Below, piece after piece: positions 23,796-32,316 of a DNA stretch of 64,000 bases. The notes below the pieces were generated by a model that searched no databases, had not been told where the DNA came from, and worked only from the letters and a program-made list of their open reading frames with translations. How positions within the stretch are numbered: the stretch's first letter is position 1; each line of letters begins with the position of its first letter. Position numbers and translations under genes: made by a program. Origin of the DNA: CATOSP01 sp034422355 (GTDB lineage: Bacteria; Chloroflexota; Dehalococcoidia; Lucifugimonadales; UBA3495). Location: assembly GCA_034422355.1 (NCBI GenBank), contig DAOUJS010000046.1:124001-188000 (forward strand). Reading direction: 5' to 3'.

Positions 23796-26741
23796 ATGTC
23801 CACTCAAACCGCCACGGCAGCCCGAATCCGAGGCAGGGAAAGGGAAGAAATAGCCGAGTTGCTGCGGCAGCGGACCAACGGGGAAGTCCGCTTCGACCCA
23901 TTTTCCCGGGTCCTGTACAGCACTGACGCCAGCATCTACCAGATGGAGCCGGTGGGCGTAGTGATCCCTCGCAGCGTTGATGACGTTCAGGCCGTAATGG
24001 AGGTGGCGCGGGAGAACCGGGTACCGGTGCTGCCGCGCGCGGGAGGGACAAGCCTGGCTGGGCAGACGGTGAACCATGCGATTGTTGTGGACTTCAGCAA
24101 GTACCTGAACCAGGTGCTGGAGGTAAACCAGGAGGAGGGTTGGGTGCGGGTGCAGCCGGGCATCGTGCTGGACCAACTCAACCGGCAGCTTGCCATGTAC
24201 GGTCTTCAGTACGCGCCGGACCCCACCACGTCGAACCGCGCCTGTGTCGGCGGCGGCATCGGCAACAACACCTGCGGGGCCCATTCCGTGATATACGGCA
24301 AGACCCTTGACCACGTTATGGAGGTGGACGCTTTCCTGTCGGACGCCACACGTACCCACTTCGGCCCGCTGCAACCCCACGAGTTGGAGGCCAAGCTCAG
24401 CGGCTCAGGGCTGGAGTCGGACATTTACCGGGGCATCCGGACCATTGCCCAGGAAAATCTTGAGGAGATCAGGGCGCGGTATCCGCAGATACCGCGGCGG
24501 GTCAGCGGCTACAACATCGACGACTTCCTGACCGATGAAGCCTTTAACCTGGCCCGTATGGTGGTCGGGTCGGAAGGGACTCTGTGCGTGGTCAGCGAGG
24601 CCAAGCTCAACCTAGTCCCGAGGCCGACCATGACCGCCCTTTCCGTCCTTCACCACCTGGACATCGTCCAGGCCAGCGAGGCCACGAAGGAGGTCCTGAA
24701 ACACGGCCCTTCCTCAATAGAAGTGATGGACAAGATTCTCCTCGACCGGTCCCGGGAATCCCTTGGCCATGCCAGCGACCTGAATTTCATCCAGGGAGAC
24801 CCCGGCGCATTGCTGGCGGTGGAGTTTTACGGCGAATCTGAGGCGGAACTCCGGGCAAAGATGGACGCGCTGGAGCAGGATATGACCCGCCAGGGCCTGG
24901 CCTACGCCTGCGTGAACCTGATGGACCGGGCGGCCCAGGGAATGGTATGGAACGTGCGGAAGGCTGGTCTGGGCCTCCTGATGAGCATCCACGGCGATGC
25001 CAAGCCGTTGCCCTTCGTGGAGGACACCGCAGTTGACCCGGAAACGCTGGGGCCCTTCGTAGCCAGGTTCGACGAGATAGTACGAAACCACGGCACCGAG
25101 GCCGCCTACTACGGCCATGCCAGCGTCGGCTGTCTCCACATCCGCCCCCTGGTCAGCCTGAAGGATGCTGAGGGGGTTGCCCGGATGGTCTCCATCGCCG
25201 ACGAGATCAGCGACCTTGTCAAGGAGTACGGCGGGTCGTTGAGCGGCGAGCACGGCGACGGCATCGTCCGCGGGGTATGGACGGAGAAGATGTTCGGCCC
25301 CCAGATCTACGAGCTTTTCCGGGATATCAAGCGCACCTTCGACCCGGACAGGATAATGAATCCCGGCAAGATCATCGACTGCCCGCCGATGACGGAGAAC
25401 CTGCGCTACGGTCCGGAGTACAACGCCCCCTCCCTGCCGATGCACCTGGACTTTTCCCTCGACACGGACTACTCCGGGGCGGTGGAGATGTGCAACGGTA
25501 TGGGCGCATGTCGCAAGCTGGACGGCACCATGTGTCCTTCATACATCGCAACCAGGGACGAGGAGCACTCCACCAGGGGGCGGGCCAACCTGCTGCGGGC
25601 TGCCCTCTCCGGCAAGCTCCCCGAAGGCGCCATCACGAGCAACAGGCTCTATGACGCCCTGGACCTGTGCCTGGAGTGCAAGGGGTGCAAGGCTGAGTGC
25701 GACTCGGGCGTGGACATGGCCAAGCTGAAGTATGAATTCCTGTCCAATTACCACCAGACCAACGGACTGCCCACCAGGAACAAGTTCTTCGGCAACATCA
25801 ACAAGATAAACCGGATGGGGTCCAGATTCGCTCCCTTCTCCAATTGGGCAGCCCGGAGCCCCATCGGCAAGCTGGTCTCATCCGCAATGTTGGGGGTGCA
25901 TCCCAAACGCACGCTGCCCGAGTTTGCCGGAGAGACGCTGCCCAAGTGGTTCCGGCACAGGCGCGGATCGTCCATGCGTGAGCTACCGCTGTCCAACGGT
26001 GACCGGTCCGGCGCGACTGCCAAGGGGACGGTGGTGCTCTTCAACGACACCTTTATGAGCTACAACTATCCCCAGGTGGGCATCGCCGCTACCGAGCTGC
26101 TGGAAGCCGCAGGTTTTAACGTGGTCCTGGCTGACGCTGGCTGCTGCGGGCGCCCGATGCTGTCCAAGGGGATGATGGACGATGCTATGGCGGCGGCACG
26201 CTACAACGTGGACCTGCTCCATGCCTACGCTGACCAGGGGGTTCCCATCATTGGATGCGAGCCTAGCTGCCTGCTGAGCTTCCGGGACGAGTACCCTGAA
26301 CTGCTCAAGGACGACCGTTCCCGCAAGGTGGCCGAACACGCCTATCTTATCGACGAGTTCCTGATGATGCTGCAAGGGAAGGGCGATCTTGACCTGAAGT
26401 TCCGTGACGAGCCGAAAAACGTGCTGTTCCACGGGCACTGTCACCAGAAGGCGTTGACCGGGACGGCGGCATCCCTGGGTGCGCTGCGGCTGCCTCCTGG
26501 GAACACGGTTGAGTTGGTTGCGGCAGGTTGCTGCGGGATGGCTGGGAGTTTCGGATTCGAGAAGGAGCATTACGACATTTCCATGACCATTGGGGGCGAG
26601 TCCCTGTTTCCGGCGGTCAAGGCCAAGGGCGATGACTGGGAGGTGGCAGTCATGGGAGTGTCCTGCCGCCAGCAGATTGAGCATGGAACGGGGCGCAGGA
26701 CGCGGCATTTGGCGGAGGTGCTGCGGGATTGCCTGGAGTAG
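23796..26741 (+). CDS. FAD-linked oxidase fused to a 4Fe-4S/CCG-domain dehydrogenase (D-lactate/D-2-hydroxyacid dehydrogenase type)
   Basis: 981-aa fusion. N-terminal FAD-binding type 4 domain (about 15-270): VLPRAGGTSLAGQTVNHAIV, NTCGAHSVIYGKT, VVGSEGTLCVVSEAKL. Then the FAD-oxidase C-terminal domain with GEHGDGIVRGVW. About residue 560 onward is ferredoxin-like: MCNGMGACRKL and LCLECKGCKAECDSGVDMAK. The C-terminal third has two CCG-type cysteine clusters (AGCCGRPMLSKG, AAGCCGMAGSFGFEKEHYD). This is the YdiJ/Dld-like plan, passing electrons from a D-2-hydroxyacid to the quinone pool or another carrier. ATG 23796 follows GGAGAGGG. Confidence 0.9.
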   Translation: MSTQTATAARIRGREREEIAELLRQRTNGEVRFDPFSRVLYSTDASIYQMEPVGVVIPRSVDDVQAVMEVARENRVPVLPRAGGTSLAGQTVNHAIVVDFSKYLNQVLEVNQEEGWVRVQPGIVLDQLNRQLAMYGLQYAPDPTTSNRACVGGGIGNNTCGAHSVIYGKTLDHVMEVDAFLSDATRTHFGPLQPHELEAKLSGSGLESDIYRGIRTIAQENLEEIRARYPQIPRRVSGYNIDDFLTDEAFNLARMVVGSEGTLCVVSEAKLNLVPRPTMTALSVLHHLDIVQASEATKEVLKHGPSSIEVMDKILLDRSRESLGHASDLNFIQGDPGALLAVEFYGESEAELRAKMDALEQDMTRQGLAYACVNLMDRAAQGMVWNVRKAGLGLLMSIHGDAKPLPFVEDTAVDPETLGPFVARFDEIVRNHGTEAAYYGHASVGCLHIRPLVSLKDAEGVARMVSIADEISDLVKEYGGSLSGEHGDGIVRGVWTEKMFGPQIYELFRDIKRTFDPDRIMNPGKIIDCPPMTENLRYGPEYNAPSLPMHLDFSLDTDYSGAVEMCNGMGACRKLDGTMCPSYIATRDEEHSTRGRANLLRAALSGKLPEGAITSNRLYDALDLCLECKGCKAECDSGVDMAKLKYEFLSNYHQTNGLPTRNKFFGNINKINRMGSRFAPFSNWAARSPIGKLVSSAMLGVHPKRTLPEFAGETLPKWFRHRRGSSMRELPLSNGDRSGATAKGTVVLFNDTFMSYNYPQVGIAATELLEAAGFNVVLADAGCCGRPMLSKGMMDDAMAAARYNVDLLHAYADQGVPIIGCEPSCLLSFRDEYPELLKDDRSRKVAEHAYLIDEFLMMLQGKGDLDLKFRDEPKNVLFHGHCHQKALTGTAASLGALRLPPGNTVELVAAGCCGMAGSFGFEKEHYDISMTIGGESLFPAVKAKGDDWEVAVMGVSCRQQIEHGTGRRTRHLAEVLRDCLE

Positions 26742-26883
26742 CTGGACAACGTCGCTGGTAGGCTCGTATTGCTGCGGCGTGTGGCCATCTCTCAAGGAAC
26801 CATCCGGGCGCGGTTGACCGTTTCACTCGCTCCGAATGAGGGTGACAATGCCTGTTCCATAACAGTTTGATCTCACGCTACCC

Positions 26884-27147
26884 ATGCTCGAGCTTTTGAG
26901 CGACGGACAAGTCCACACTCTTCCTGAAGCTACCGACTACTTGGCCAAGCGCTTCGGTCTGACTGAATCCGAGAAAGATGAGCGTGTGCTGAGTGGGGTG
27001 CAAACAAGACTTCAGAACCGAGTAGGCTGGGCGCGGACAGATCTCAGAGGCACTGGTCTTCTGGAATATATTTACTGTGCCGGGGTTACGACCGAGGCCA
27101 CCTACGAGCTAAAGGGCGTCGATGCCTCATGTTTCGAGGGCGGGTAG
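26884..27147 (+). pseudogene. Orphan Mrr-type N-terminal winged helix (restriction endonuclease remnant)
   Basis: 87 aa matching only the N-terminal DNA-binding domain of Mrr-type restriction enzymes: LSDGQVHTLPEATDYLAKRF, GLTESEKDERVLSGVQTRLQ and NRVGWARTDLRGTGLLE. The C-terminal PD-(D/E)xK nuclease domain is absent from the following 200 bases in all frames. No ribosome site precedes the ATG. Most likely a truncated gene; a free-standing regulator is possible but less likely. Confidence 0.6.
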
Positions 27148-27309
27148 TGTCGAGTGATCCAGTCATCGAAAATTGTGGAAGGTCATATACAGTACGAGGG
27201 TTAGTTGCAGACGCAAGACTGACACCATGTACATGGAGCTTTGCCGCGATGAAAATGCTTGGTCCAGCGCATACGACGCTTACCTGTGTCTTGGATATAT
27301 AAGAGGATC

Positions 27310-27345
27310 AAGCCCCACGCACGTGAGTGACGTGGGGCTTTTTGT
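27310..27345 (+). terminator. Rho-independent terminator
   Basis: Ten-bp stem AAGCCCCACG / CGTGGGGCTT, 11-base loop, followed on the plus strand by TTTTTGTTGTT. Canonical form. It ends whatever is transcribed rightward from the Mrr remnant or the 160 bases after it (27148-27309), which contain no credible gene and might be a short RNA. Confidence 0.8.
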
Positions 27346-27366
27346 TGTTCGTCAGACCGCGGCGTT

Positions 27367-28272
27367 CTACCCCTCGACGGGGACTGGGATACCCGCCATC
27401 TTCAATTGGATGGATGCTACTGAGTTGCGGGTGGTGATGAACAGGGTCTTCCAGTCGTCGCCGCCGAAGCCTACGTTGGTGGTGGCAGGCGCGCCGTGGA
27501 CTATGGTTCCCAAGTGATTGCCGCCGGGGTCCAGGACCCACACGCCGCCGGAGCCGCCGCAGTAGATGTTGCCTTCTACGTCCACTTTCATCCCGTCGGG
27601 GACGCCGGGACGCTCTCCCCGCAGGTCGGCCAGCACCCGGTCGGTGGCCAGGGCCAGAGTGCCGTTGGGCTGCACATCGAAGGCCCGGATGTGGCCGCGC
27701 CGTGAGTCATTGACATAAAGGACGCTTTCGTCGGGGGAGAAAGCAATGCCGTTGGGGACCACGAAGTCGCCCACCAGCAGGGTCAGGGTGCCCAGGTCGG
27801 GAGTGACGCGGTAGACGCCCGAGAATCCCAGGTCGAACTGGGTTGGCGCAGCCGGGCTGGTCCACGGGTCTGTGAAGTATATGCAGCCGTCGGACTTGAC
27901 CACCACGTCGTTGGGGCGGTTGAGAGGACGGCCCTGGTAGGACCCGGCAACGACGGTGATGCTGTCGTCAGGCTCCCTGCGGGTGACCCGGCGGCTGTCA
28001 TGCTCACTGGCCAGCAGGCGACCCTGGAGGTCGCGGGTCAGGCCATTGGCCCGGTTGGTTGGTTCGTGGAATACGGACATCCCTTCCCCGGCGGCCCACT
28101 TCATGCGCCGGTTGTTGTGGATGTCACTGAATAGCAGGTAGCCGCCTTCTTTCCACCACAGGGGACCTTCCGCCGGTCCCTGGTCGCCGCCGAAACCGTC
28201 GCCCAACTCCTCTACGGCCTGGCCGGAATCTACTATCCGCTCCATTTCCGGTGCGTGCTGCTCGATGGGCAT
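27367..28272 (-). CDS. SMP-30/gluconolactonase-like (LRE family) beta-propeller protein
   Basis: 301 aa. Propeller landmarks: AEGPLWWKEGGYLLFSDI, TNRANGLTRDLQGRLLASEH, RPLNRPNDVVVKSDGCIYFT, VPNGIAFSPDESVLYVND and PDGMKVDVEGNIYCGG. The metal-binding Glu, Asn and Asp of the family are in these motifs. Probably a Ca/Zn/Mg-dependent lactonase; substrate unknown. Divergent from an LLM/VOC/NIPSNAP cluster across 310 bases. Confidence 0.88.
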   Translation of the reverse strand: MPIEQHAPEMERIVDSGQAVEELGDGFGGDQGPAEGPLWWKEGGYLLFSDIHNNRRMKWAAGEGMSVFHEPTNRANGLTRDLQGRLLASEHDSRRVTRREPDDSITVVAGSYQGRPLNRPNDVVVKSDGCIYFTDPWTSPAAPTQFDLGFSGVYRVTPDLGTLTLLVGDFVVPNGIAFSPDESVLYVNDSRRGHIRAFDVQPNGTLALATDRVLADLRGERPGVPDGMKVDVEGNIYCGGSGGVWVLDPGGNHLGTIVHGAPATTNVGFGGDDWKTLFITTRNSVASIQLKMAGIPVPVEG

Positions 28273-28582
28273 GTTCTGCCTCCTTCATTTTCGGTGTAAT
28301 GGCCTGTGGGGATTATATTACGAATCCGGGCGTGACGCTGGAAGGCGGGTCCAGGGTCAGGGCGCCAGCTATCGTGCGGATGGAGCAGATTCAACTTGCC
28401 ACGATTATGGGCAGTCAATATAATGATGCCACTCTTTGGCGGCTACCAGCAGGCTCATGGTGAAGACTTGGTGCGCTGCGGGCCACTGGGGAGACAGATT
28501 TCGACACCTGTAGTATCAGCCCGAAGCTGTCCGGCAATCGACCTGCCACTCGCGCTACGTCAACCAACTAAGGAGGAGACCT
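28273..28582. other. Divergent intergenic region between SMP-30 and LLM genes
   Basis: 310 bases without a gene. On the minus strand a TATAAT box (28312-28317) lies 40 bases before the SMP-30 start, without a recognisable -35. At the right end AAGGAGGAG serves the LLM gene. Both promoters should be here. Confidence 0.45.
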
Positions 28583-29773
28583 ATGGTCCAGCAATTGGCC
28601 CGGCCCCAGGACAAGGTAGAGGTCTACTGGTTTTCTGAGCAGCCAAACGGCTACATAACGGACGAACTGCTTGATCAATACGATTCGGGTCGTCTCGGGT
28701 TTCCCAACACCCATTTCGACCCGGAAAAGGCCCACGTGCTGTATAACCAGTACCATGAGCAGTATGCCTGGGCCGACGAGGTGGGGTTCGACGGCATCAT
28801 GTCCAACGAACACCACTCCGCCTACTGGTGCATGAAGCCTGCGGTCAACCTGGATGCGGCCGTTATTTCCAAGGTCACCAAGAACGTGAAGATCGCAATA
28901 CTGGGCAACGTGATCGCCATCAATGACCCGGTGCGGATGGCGGAAGAGATCGCCATGCTCGACTGCTACTCCGGCGGGCGGATAATCTCCGGGTTCGTCC
29001 GGGGAGGCGCGGTCGAGAGCCTGCAAGGAGGCATCGACCCGACGGAAAACCGGTCCCGGTTTGAAGAGGCCCACGACCTGATCCTCAAGTGCTGGACTGA
29101 GCCGGGTCCCTTCCGGTATGAGGGCAACCACTACCATCACCGGGTGGTCAACCCCTGGGTGCTGCCGATGCAGAAGCCGCACCCGGACATCTGGTTCCCC
29201 GGCACCGGCAGCCCGGAGAGCGTGGTATGGGCAGCGCAGCACGGCCACCCATACATGAACCTGGGGGCGGCGCTGGACGTAACGATGTGGCTGAAGGACA
29301 TCTACATCGACACGGCGAAGGATGCGGGGTTCAAGCCCGCACCTGAGCACTTCGGTTACCTGCTCAAGGCCTTCGTCGCCGACACCGACGAAAAGGCCCA
29401 GGAAATCGGACGGCAGTACATGTGGACCGAGCAGAACCGGATGAAGGGTCCCCGCGAGCACAACGACCCGCCCGGCTACCAGTCGCGTCAGGCGCTGCAA
29501 GTCAAGCAGCAGCGGCCCGTGGGACAGTTCGGCGGCGTCACCAACCGCATGACCTACGAGCAGCAGCAGGAAATCAACATTGTAATCGTCGGCAGCCCGG
29601 ATACTGTGACCCGCAAGCTGACAGACACGATTACGAAGCTCAACCCCGGATACCTGCACATCTACGGCAACGAGGGGGCGATGCCTCACGAGGACGTGAT
29701 GCGCTCCATCGAACTAATGGGGCGGGAGGTCATTCCGGCGCTGCACGAGATCAAGCTGGAGCCATACGAATAG
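28583..29773 (+). CDS. LLM-class flavin-dependent oxidoreductase (luciferase-like monooxygenase)
   Basis: 396-aa TIM barrel. EYxWADEVGFDGIMSNEHH-type landmark, AILGNVIAINDPVRMAEEIA, MLDCYSGGRIISGFVRGGAV, and the C-terminal VIVGSPDTVTRKLTDTI. It belongs to the longer alkanesulfonate/limonene monooxygenase-like LLM group. Strong AAGGAGGAG before the ATG. First gene of a plus-strand cluster with VOC, NIPSNAP and class V aminotransferase genes; together with the SMP-30 gene this looks catabolic. Confidence 0.9.
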   Translation: MVQQLARPQDKVEVYWFSEQPNGYITDELLDQYDSGRLGFPNTHFDPEKAHVLYNQYHEQYAWADEVGFDGIMSNEHHSAYWCMKPAVNLDAAVISKVTKNVKIAILGNVIAINDPVRMAEEIAMLDCYSGGRIISGFVRGGAVESLQGGIDPTENRSRFEEAHDLILKCWTEPGPFRYEGNHYHHRVVNPWVLPMQKPHPDIWFPGTGSPESVVWAAQHGHPYMNLGAALDVTMWLKDIYIDTAKDAGFKPAPEHFGYLLKAFVADTDEKAQEIGRQYMWTEQNRMKGPREHNDPPGYQSRQALQVKQQRPVGQFGGVTNRMTYEQQQEINIVIVGSPDTVTRKLTDTITKLNPGYLHIYGNEGAMPHEDVMRSIELMGREVIPALHEIKLEPYE

Positions 29774-29824
29774 GAGCGGCGCTGCACTTCCGTCTTATTC
29801 TTCCGGATGGATAGCAATCAAATG

Positions 29825-29848
29825 GTGGGCCGGATGTGTCCGGCCCAC
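29825..29848. terminator. Perfect hairpin between LLM and VOC genes
   Basis: GTGGGCCGGA-TGTG-TCCGGCCCAC, a 10-bp perfect stem with a tetraloop, ending four bases before AAAGGAGG, the ribosome site of the VOC gene. No T-run follows. It may be an attenuator, an mRNA processing or stability hairpin, or a weak terminator. Confidence 0.55.
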
Positions 29849-29866
29849 GAATAAAGGAGGCCGACC

Positions 29867-30226
29867 ATGGCGTTCAGTCTGAACCATGTCCACCTCAAGA
29901 CCCCGGACCCGGAGAAGACGGCGCAATTCTACGTTGACAATCTGGGGGCGAAGATCGTCGGCCAAGCAGGGGGCAACGGCGTGCGCCTAGACCTGCACGG
30001 GCTTACCCTGAACGTGACCACGTTCATAGAGTCGCAGGAACACGAGCAGAAGTACGGCATCGAACACATAGCGATCAACACCGACGAGATGCCGGCGCTG
30101 GTAGAGAAGCTGAAAGCCAGCGGCGCGAAAATCCTCGAAGAGACTACCGTGGGCAATGGCCGGAAGGTCTGCTTCTTCGAGGGTCCCGACGGCGTGCATC
30201 TGGAGTTCCTGGAAGTCACCGAATAG
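29867..30226 (+). CDS. VOC-family (glyoxalase/dioxygenase fold) protein
   Basis: 119 aa, two beta-alpha-beta-beta-beta modules. LNHVHLKTPDPEKTAQFYVD at the N-terminus, IEHIAINTDEMPALVEKLKA in the middle and FFEGPDGVHLEFLEV at the end supply the usual metal-binding His/Glu positions. Possible epimerase, lyase or isomerase; substrate unknown. An AAAGGAGG site precedes the ATG. Confidence 0.88.
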   Translation: MAFSLNHVHLKTPDPEKTAQFYVDNLGAKIVGQAGGNGVRLDLHGLTLNVTTFIESQEHEQKYGIEHIAINTDEMPALVEKLKASGAKILEETTVGNGRKVCFFEGPDGVHLEFLEVTE

Positions 30227-30282
30227 GGTTGGTGCCGGAAATGGCGCGCCTAACAGCACACAGGACGCGAGGGATTTAATCA

Positions 30283-30936
30283 ATGCTTTACGAGCTTAGG
30301 GTCTACTACACCAATCCCGGCAAGCTGCCCCAGCTTAATGCCCGGTTCGAAAACCATACCTGCGGGTTCTTCAAGGAACACGGCATAGGAATGCTGGGTT
30401 TCTGGACCGACGAAATCGGACAGAGCAACAAGCTCACTTACATTCTGAGCTTCGACAGCATGGCTGACCGAGAGCAGAAGTGGGCGGCCTTCGGCGCGGA
30501 CCCGCGCTGGCAGGAGGTCCGGGCCGAGACGGAGAAGGACGGCGCGTTCCTGACCCACATCACCAACGCCTTCCTGCGGACCACTCCCTATTCTCCCGAT
30601 CCCAAGGTGACCACCAACGTCCAGGAGATGCGGGTTTACCACGCCATGCCCGGACGGCTGCCGGACCTGAACGCCCGGTTTGAGAACCACACCATGGGTC
30701 TCTTTGAGAAGCACGGGATAACCAATGTGGGGTACTGGACCGAGGACGTGGGGACCAGCAACCAGTTGGTCTACATGCTGGGGTACGACGGCCTGGGCAA
30801 CCGGGAGAAGAGCTGGGCAGCCTTCGGAGCAGACCCGGACTGGCAGAAGGCCAGGGCCGCATCGGAGGTCAACGGGCCGCTAGTGAGGATGTCCGAGAGC
30901 AGCATATTGAGGCCAACCCCTTACTCCCCCAGGTAG
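30283..30936 (+). CDS. Tandem NIPSNAP-domain protein
   Basis: 217 aa made of two similar NIPSNAP (ferredoxin-like dimeric alpha-beta barrel) domains, residues about 1-100 and 110-217. Each has ELRVYYTNPGKLPQLNARFE-type start (second copy EMRVYHAMPGRLPDLNARFE), an ENHT motif, WAAFGADPxWQ and an ending TPYSP. The duplication is internal and recent-looking. Small NIPSNAP proteins often occur in catabolic clusters with no fixed reaction. Confidence 0.9.
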   Translation: MLYELRVYYTNPGKLPQLNARFENHTCGFFKEHGIGMLGFWTDEIGQSNKLTYILSFDSMADREQKWAAFGADPRWQEVRAETEKDGAFLTHITNAFLRTTPYSPDPKVTTNVQEMRVYHAMPGRLPDLNARFENHTMGLFEKHGITNVGYWTEDVGTSNQLVYMLGYDGLGNREKSWAAFGADPDWQKARAASEVNGPLVRMSESSILRPTPYSPR

Positions 30937-31035
30937 ATTGACCGAAACCAGGCAATCCAGCAGTGGGGGTGACCGGGAATTCCGGCACCCCCATCTAGTT
31001 GGGGCGAAATTTGATCAGGCTGGAGCAGTACCCCG

Positions 31036-32211
31036 ATGGACGTTAGAGAGATCCGGCAGCAGATTCCCGTCTGCCAGCGCATGGTGTACCTGAATACCGG
31101 ATGGTCGGGCCCATCGCCAGTGTCGGTGGTGGATGCCATCAAGCGGCGCCTGGACGTTGAGATGATCGGCGGGCCGGCCAGCCCCGACGTGGCCGAAAGC
31201 GGGCGTGAGGTGCGCACGGCGGCGCGCCGGGCAGTGGCGGAGCTGCTGAACGCCTCGCCCGATGAGGTCTGCCTGACCAAGAACACGACCGACGGCCTGA
31301 ACATGGTGATGAACGGCCTGTCCTGGCAGCCGGGAGACGAGATCGTGTCCTGCGACCTGGAGCACAGCTCGGTGCTGGTGCCGAGCTACTTCAAGCAGTT
31401 GCGGAACGGCGCGGCGCTGAAGGTGGTGCATCTGGAACCCAACGAGCCGCGGGAGAACATCCTTGCCAAGCTGGAGGACGCGCTGACGGAACGCACGCGG
31501 TTGGTGTTCCTGAGCCACATCGAGTATTCGTCGGGGCTGCGGCAACCGGTGGAGGAGATACGCCGGGTTACCAAGGACCGGGGGATAATGATGCTGCTGG
31601 ACGGGGCGCAGACTGCCGGTCACATCCGGCTGAACATGAAAGAAATCGACTGCGATTTTTACTCCATACCCGGGCAGAAGTGGCTGCTGGGTTCGGAAGG
31701 TGTGGGGGCGCTGTACATCCGGCAGGGGATGATCTCGCAGGTGGAACCGACGGCGGTTTCCGGTGGCGCCGTTCTTCCCCATGACCTGCCGGACCAGTTT
31801 GAACTCAACACGGAGTCAATGGACAAGTTCAACGTCAGTTCCAGCAGCGCGGCGTTGCAGGCGGGGCTTGAGGAGGCCATCAGGTTCATTCAGGGCGTGG
31901 GCGTGGATGTAATCGAGCAGCGGAACCTGGACCTTGCGAGTTCGCTCAAGGAGTCCCTGGCCGAGACTCCGGGGGTATCGGTGCTGTCGCCGATGGAAAG
32001 GGACATCTCATCGGGCCTTGTTTCGTTCTCCGTCGACGGCGTTGACCCCGCAGATGTGGTGTCGTACCTGTGGGCGGAACACCGGATCGCGGCGCGGCGG
32101 GTGGCTTATCCGCCGGGGGTACGGGCGTCGTTGCACTTCTTCAACACCGAGGAAGAGGTGGAGAAGCTGGCTGCGGCGGTACGGCAGCGGGCAGGGGTTG
32201 CTAAAACTTGA
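31036..32211 (+). CDS. Class V aminotransferase (cysteine desulfurase/epimerase-like)
   Basis: 391-aa PLP enzyme of fold type I. YLNTGWSGPSP, LTKNTTDGLNMVMNGL, SHIEYSSGLRQPVEEI, LLDGAQTAGHI, then the PLP lysine in YSIPGQKWLLGSEGVGALYI. No catalytic Cys loop typical of a NifS/IscS desulfurase is evident near the C-terminus, so another PLP reaction (for example isopenicillin-epimerase-like) is as likely. Last gene of the LLM cluster. Confidence 0.88.
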   Translation: MDVREIRQQIPVCQRMVYLNTGWSGPSPVSVVDAIKRRLDVEMIGGPASPDVAESGREVRTAARRAVAELLNASPDEVCLTKNTTDGLNMVMNGLSWQPGDEIVSCDLEHSSVLVPSYFKQLRNGAALKVVHLEPNEPRENILAKLEDALTERTRLVFLSHIEYSSGLRQPVEEIRRVTKDRGIMMLLDGAQTAGHIRLNMKEIDCDFYSIPGQKWLLGSEGVGALYIRQGMISQVEPTAVSGGAVLPHDLPDQFELNTESMDKFNVSSSSAALQAGLEEAIRFIQGVGVDVIEQRNLDLASSLKESLAETPGVSVLSPMERDISSGLVSFSVDGVDPADVVSYLWAEHRIAARRVAYPPGVRASLHFFNTEEEVEKLAAAVRQRAGVAKT

Positions 32212-32316
32212 CCCATATGCCCTATCTCTATAGGTTGCGCAGTAGCCTTCTACCGGCAGTGGTCAGTCACCATTGTCATTCACTTCTGATGGGAGCTTCC
32301 GTGGAGGAAGTGTTAC

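Noticed and set aside
30340..30365. T-arm-like GGTTCGAAAACC suggesting a tRNA
   Set aside because: It lies within the NIPSNAP coding frame and no acceptor or anticodon stem can be formed around it. No tRNA was found in the window.
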